A stretch of 64,000 nt of DNA. It comes from Martinezella tropici. Its GTDB lineage: Bacteria; Pseudomonadota; Alphaproteobacteria; Rhizobiales; Rhizobiaceae. The stretch lies in assembly GCF_003287875.1 (NCBI RefSeq), contig NZ_QMKK01000020.1, positions 124,001 through 188,000 on the forward strand. Direction: 5' to 3'. This document shows, piece by piece, positions 61,781 through 64,000 of the stretch. A program made the translations under genes and the position numbers. The first letter of the stretch is position 1. The number at the start of each line of letters is the position of its first letter. The notes beneath the pieces were generated by a model. That model was not told where the DNA came from, did no database searches, and was given only the letters and a program-made list of their open reading frames with translations.

Positions 61781-63748
61781 ATGTCGGCATTGCGCTTTTC
61801 GGACACCATCTCGGCGGCGCTGACCGACGAGATTCTCGTCGTCACCATAGACAACGCGCCCGTCAACGCGCTTTCCGCCGATGTCCGGGCCGGCCTCATG
61901 GCGGCGTTTGATCACGCCGAAAAGGATGGCACGACTAGGGGCATCGTGCTCACCGGTGCGGGGAACAGCTTCATCGGCGGCGCCGATATCAAGGAATTCG
62001 GCAAACCGCCGGTCGAGCCGCATCTACCTGATGTCATCGCCCGCATCGAAGCCTTTGCCAAACCCGTTGTCGCCGCGATCAATGGCGTGGCCCTCGGCGG
62101 CGGTCTGGAAGTGGCACTCGCCTGCCATCGTCGCCTCGCGGCGCCGACCGCCAACCTCGGCCTTCCCGAAGTCAAGCTCGGCATCGTACCCGGCGCCGGT
62201 GGCACGCAGCGCCTGCCGCGGCTGACCGGCATCGCCGCCGCTATCGATATGATCGCCAATGCACGCATCGTCTCCGCCGCCGAAGCGCTCACGCTCGGCA
62301 TCGTGGACGGCGTGGCCAAGGGTGAATTGATCGCCGAAGCTATCACCGACGCCAAGACGGCCAATGCCGCACCGTTACGCCGCACGGGATCGCTGACGGT
62401 TCCTCCGGAAGCTACAGATGTGATCGACAAGGCGGCATCGGACGCATTGCGCAAGGCGCGCGGCCAGCATGCACCTGCCGAGGCCATCCGTCTCGTACGC
62501 CTGGCGGCGACCGTCTCTTTATCCGAAGGGCTGGCCGAGGAACGCCGCACTTTCATTGCGCTTCGCGACAGCGAAGAGGCCGCAGCGTTGCGTCATGTAT
62601 TCTTCGCGGAACGCGCCGCCGGCAAGATCGAGGAACTGGAGACCGTTGCCGCACGCAAGATCGAAACCATCGGCATTGTCGGCACCGGTCTGATGGGATC
62701 AGGCATTGCCGTTTCCGCCCTCAACGGCGGCTTCCGCGTGATCGGAGTCGAGCAGACCATCGATGCTGCAGATAAGGGCCGCGAACGGATCGCTGGCCTC
62801 CTCGACAAGGCGGTGCAATCCGGTCGCCTCGATGCAGCGGGCCGCGAAGATCGCCTCAGCCGACTGACCGTGACGGCGGAGATTCAAGAGCTCGCAAAAG
62901 CCGATATCATCATCGAAGCCGTTTTCGACGATCTCACCGTCAAGACCGAGCTCTTCCGGCGCCTCGATGCGATCGTTCGCGCCGATGCGATCCTTGCGAC
63001 CAATACGAGCTATCTCGACCCCGACGTAATCGCCGCCGCAACGCAACGGCCAGAGCGCGTCGTCGGACTGCACTTCTTCTCGCCAGCCAATATCATGCGG
63101 CTCCTGGAAGTGGTGAAGTGCAAGAACACCGCGCCGGATGTGCTGGCGACAGCCCTTGCCCTGGCAAAGCGGCTCGGCAAGCTGCCTGTCGTATCGGGCG
63201 TCACCGAAGGCTTTATCGGTAACCGCATCTTTTCCGCCTATCGCCGCGAAGCGGAATACATGGTCGAGGACGGCGCCTCGCCGCAGGAGATCGACGCGGC
63301 ACTGGAAGCCTACGGCTTTCCGATGGGGCCTTTTGCTGTGTTCGATATGGCAGGTTTGGAAATCGCCTGGGCGCGCCGTAAGCGGCAGGCTGCGACGCGC
63401 GATCCCTCGGAGCGCTACGTCGTCATCGCCGACCGGCTCTGCGAAGCCGGCCGTTTCGGCCAGAAGACCGGCCGCGGCTGGTATGCCTACCCCGACGGCA
63501 AACGGACTGTTGATCCTGAGGTAGCGGCCATGATCGAAGCCGCGCGCGCCGAAAAAGGCATTGTACCAAGGAGCTTCACCGCGGAAGAGATCGTCAGCCG
63601 CCTGCTGAAAGCCATGGCCACCGAAGGCGAGGCGTTGCTTGCGGAAGGCATCGCCGCCCGTGCCAGCGATATCGATCTCGTGATGATCAACGGCTATGGC
63701 TTCCCGGCAAGCAAGGGCGGCCCGATGTTTGCGTCCAGCCGCTGCTGA
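61781..63748 (+). CDS. enoyl-CoA hydratase/3-hydroxyacyl-CoA dehydrogenase fusion, C-terminally shortened
   Basis: A 655-residue fusion. The hydratase half has both catalytic glutamates (GGGLEVALAC, LPEVKLGIVPGAGG). The dehydrogenase half starts GIVGTGLMGSGIAVSA near residue 290 and has the HFFSPANIM catalytic histidine and EGFIGNRIFSAY. It would hydrate and oxidise the straight-chain acyl-CoA from ring cleavage. Family members end about 40 residues later; here the reading stops after GYGFPASKGGPMFASSRC. A second frame just beyond reads VQPLLKAVTAEG, like the usual tail, so a deletion with frameshift is likely. The catalytic core is intact. Confidence 0.9.
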   Translation: MSALRFSDTISAALTDEILVVTIDNAPVNALSADVRAGLMAAFDHAEKDGTTRGIVLTGAGNSFIGGADIKEFGKPPVEPHLPDVIARIEAFAKPVVAAINGVALGGGLEVALACHRRLAAPTANLGLPEVKLGIVPGAGGTQRLPRLTGIAAAIDMIANARIVSAAEALTLGIVDGVAKGELIAEAITDAKTANAAPLRRTGSLTVPPEATDVIDKAASDALRKARGQHAPAEAIRLVRLAATVSLSEGLAEERRTFIALRDSEEAAALRHVFFAERAAGKIEELETVAARKIETIGIVGTGLMGSGIAVSALNGGFRVIGVEQTIDAADKGRERIAGLLDKAVQSGRLDAAGREDRLSRLTVTAEIQELAKADIIIEAVFDDLTVKTELFRRLDAIVRADAILATNTSYLDPDVIAAATQRPERVVGLHFFSPANIMRLLEVVKCKNTAPDVLATALALAKRLGKLPVVSGVTEGFIGNRIFSAYRREAEYMVEDGASPQEIDAALEAYGFPMGPFAVFDMAGLEIAWARRKRQAATRDPSERYVVIADRLCEAGRFGQKTGRGWYAYPDGKRTVDPEVAAMIEAARAEKGIVPRSFTAEEIVSRLLKAMATEGEALLAEGIAARASDIDLVMINGYGFPASKGGPMFASSRC

Positions 63749-63768
63749 AAGCAGTCACGGCAGAGGGA

Positions 63769-64000
63769 TCAGGCCGCCGAAGAGAGTAGCGTGAACAATT
63801 CCTGAGGCCGCTTGACGCCGCGCAGCGCATAGCGGCCGACGGAAACGAGATCGTTGCTTTGCTGGCCCGATAGCGCCTCGACGAAATTCGATGACATCAG
63901 GACATTGCGGTCGGCCGATCGGCACATCGAGGCGATGCGGCTGACCTCGTTGACGGCCGGCCCGATGACGGTGAAGTCCAGCCGGTCCATGCTGCCGATA
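63769..64000 (-). CDS. class III adenylate/guanylate cyclase, C-terminal part (5' end outside window)
   Basis: The last 77 residues or so of a class III nucleotide cyclase; the frame stays open at the right edge. The segment GSMDRLDFTVIGPAVNEVSRIASMC contains the conserved DFTVIG and N-x3-R transition-state residues of the catalytic domain. RYALRGVKRPQELFTL is the usual end of rhizobial CyaC-type cyclases. It converges on the catabolic operon with a 20-base gap and is not obviously related to it. Confidence 0.88.
   Translation of the reverse strand, partial: IGSMDRLDFTVIGPAVNEVSRIASMCRSADRNVLMSSNFVEALSGQQSNDLVSVGRYALRGVKRPQELFTLLSSAA

Noticed and set aside
1-64000. CRISPR arrays, tRNA, rRNA, insertion sequences, integrases
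   Set aside because: I saw no regularly spaced direct repeats, no cloverleaf-like sequence and no transposase or integrase motifs in any translated frame.

Overview
The window is a GC-rich chromosomal or megaplasmid segment from an alphaproteobacterium, most likely of the Rhizobium/Agrobacterium lineage. This rests on the codon usage of the genes, on intergenic palindromic repeats of the type I know from rhizobia (RIME-like element at 42376-42526, paired hairpin repeat at 48211-48362, decayed copy at 17460-17506), and on gene families typical of rhizobia. I count 57 protein genes, two of them cut by the window edges. I saw no rRNA, tRNA, CRISPR array, phage or insertion sequence.

Left part (1-30616), mixed housekeeping and accessory genes. 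It opens with the end of a UDP-glucuronate 4-epimerase-like gene coupled to an alpha/beta hydrolase, then a flavin reductase, a methyltransferase, a VOC/RidA pair, an EamA transporter and a probable lipoprotein. Next come a ring-cleaving dioxygenase with an esterase (MhqO/MhqD type) behind a perfect 10-bp inverted repeat, uracil-DNA glycosylase, and a small P-loop kinase. A sarcosine/dimethylglycine dehydrogenase-like protein with a choline-kinase-like gene stands divergent from a DeoR regulator. A LysR gene and a YeiH-type exporter are divergent. They are followed by a PAS-GGDEF-EAL protein, a sugar-acid dehydratase with a beta-hydroxyacid dehydrogenase, and an RND efflux pair with a clear terminator. 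An odd hydrolase lacking its catalytic residues faces a LysR gene. An ECF41-type sigma factor faces a carboxymuconolactone-decarboxylase-family gene, and the gap between them carries two back-to-back matches to the ECF41 promoter. An AraC regulator and an EamA transporter close this part.

Right part (30699-63748), a catabolic island. It holds a GntR regulator, a class V PLP enzyme, an HpaI-type aldolase, a class I aminotransferase, amino-acid ABC uptake genes without an ATPase, two MarR regulators, two PYROXD2-like FAD oxidoreductases, a cyclase-family protein that closely matches isatin hydrolase, both subunits of an indolepyruvate:ferredoxin-oxidoreductase-type enzyme, a complete oligopeptide-type ABC importer, a VOC protein, a 2-aminobenzoate-CoA ligase and 2-aminobenzoyl-CoA monooxygenase/reductase. 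A beta-oxidation-like operon follows (SDR, crotonase, two acyl-CoA dehydrogenases of which one is glutaryl-CoA-type, thioesterase, RidA, hydratase/dehydrogenase fusion).

My reading, partly inference: an indolic compound is converted to isatin, hydrolysed to isatinate (2-aminophenylglyoxylate), and oxidised to 2-aminobenzoyl-CoA either directly by the ferredoxin oxidoreductase or through free anthranilate and the ligase. The product is then dearomatised, deaminated and oxidised to central metabolites. A palindrome close to TTTTAAGCTTAAAA occurs in front of the aminotransferase, one FAD oxidoreductase, the oligopeptide-type importer, the ligase and the monooxygenase/reductase. It suggests one regulon, probably under one of the MarR proteins. 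The window ends in the 3' part of a class III adenylate cyclase gene.
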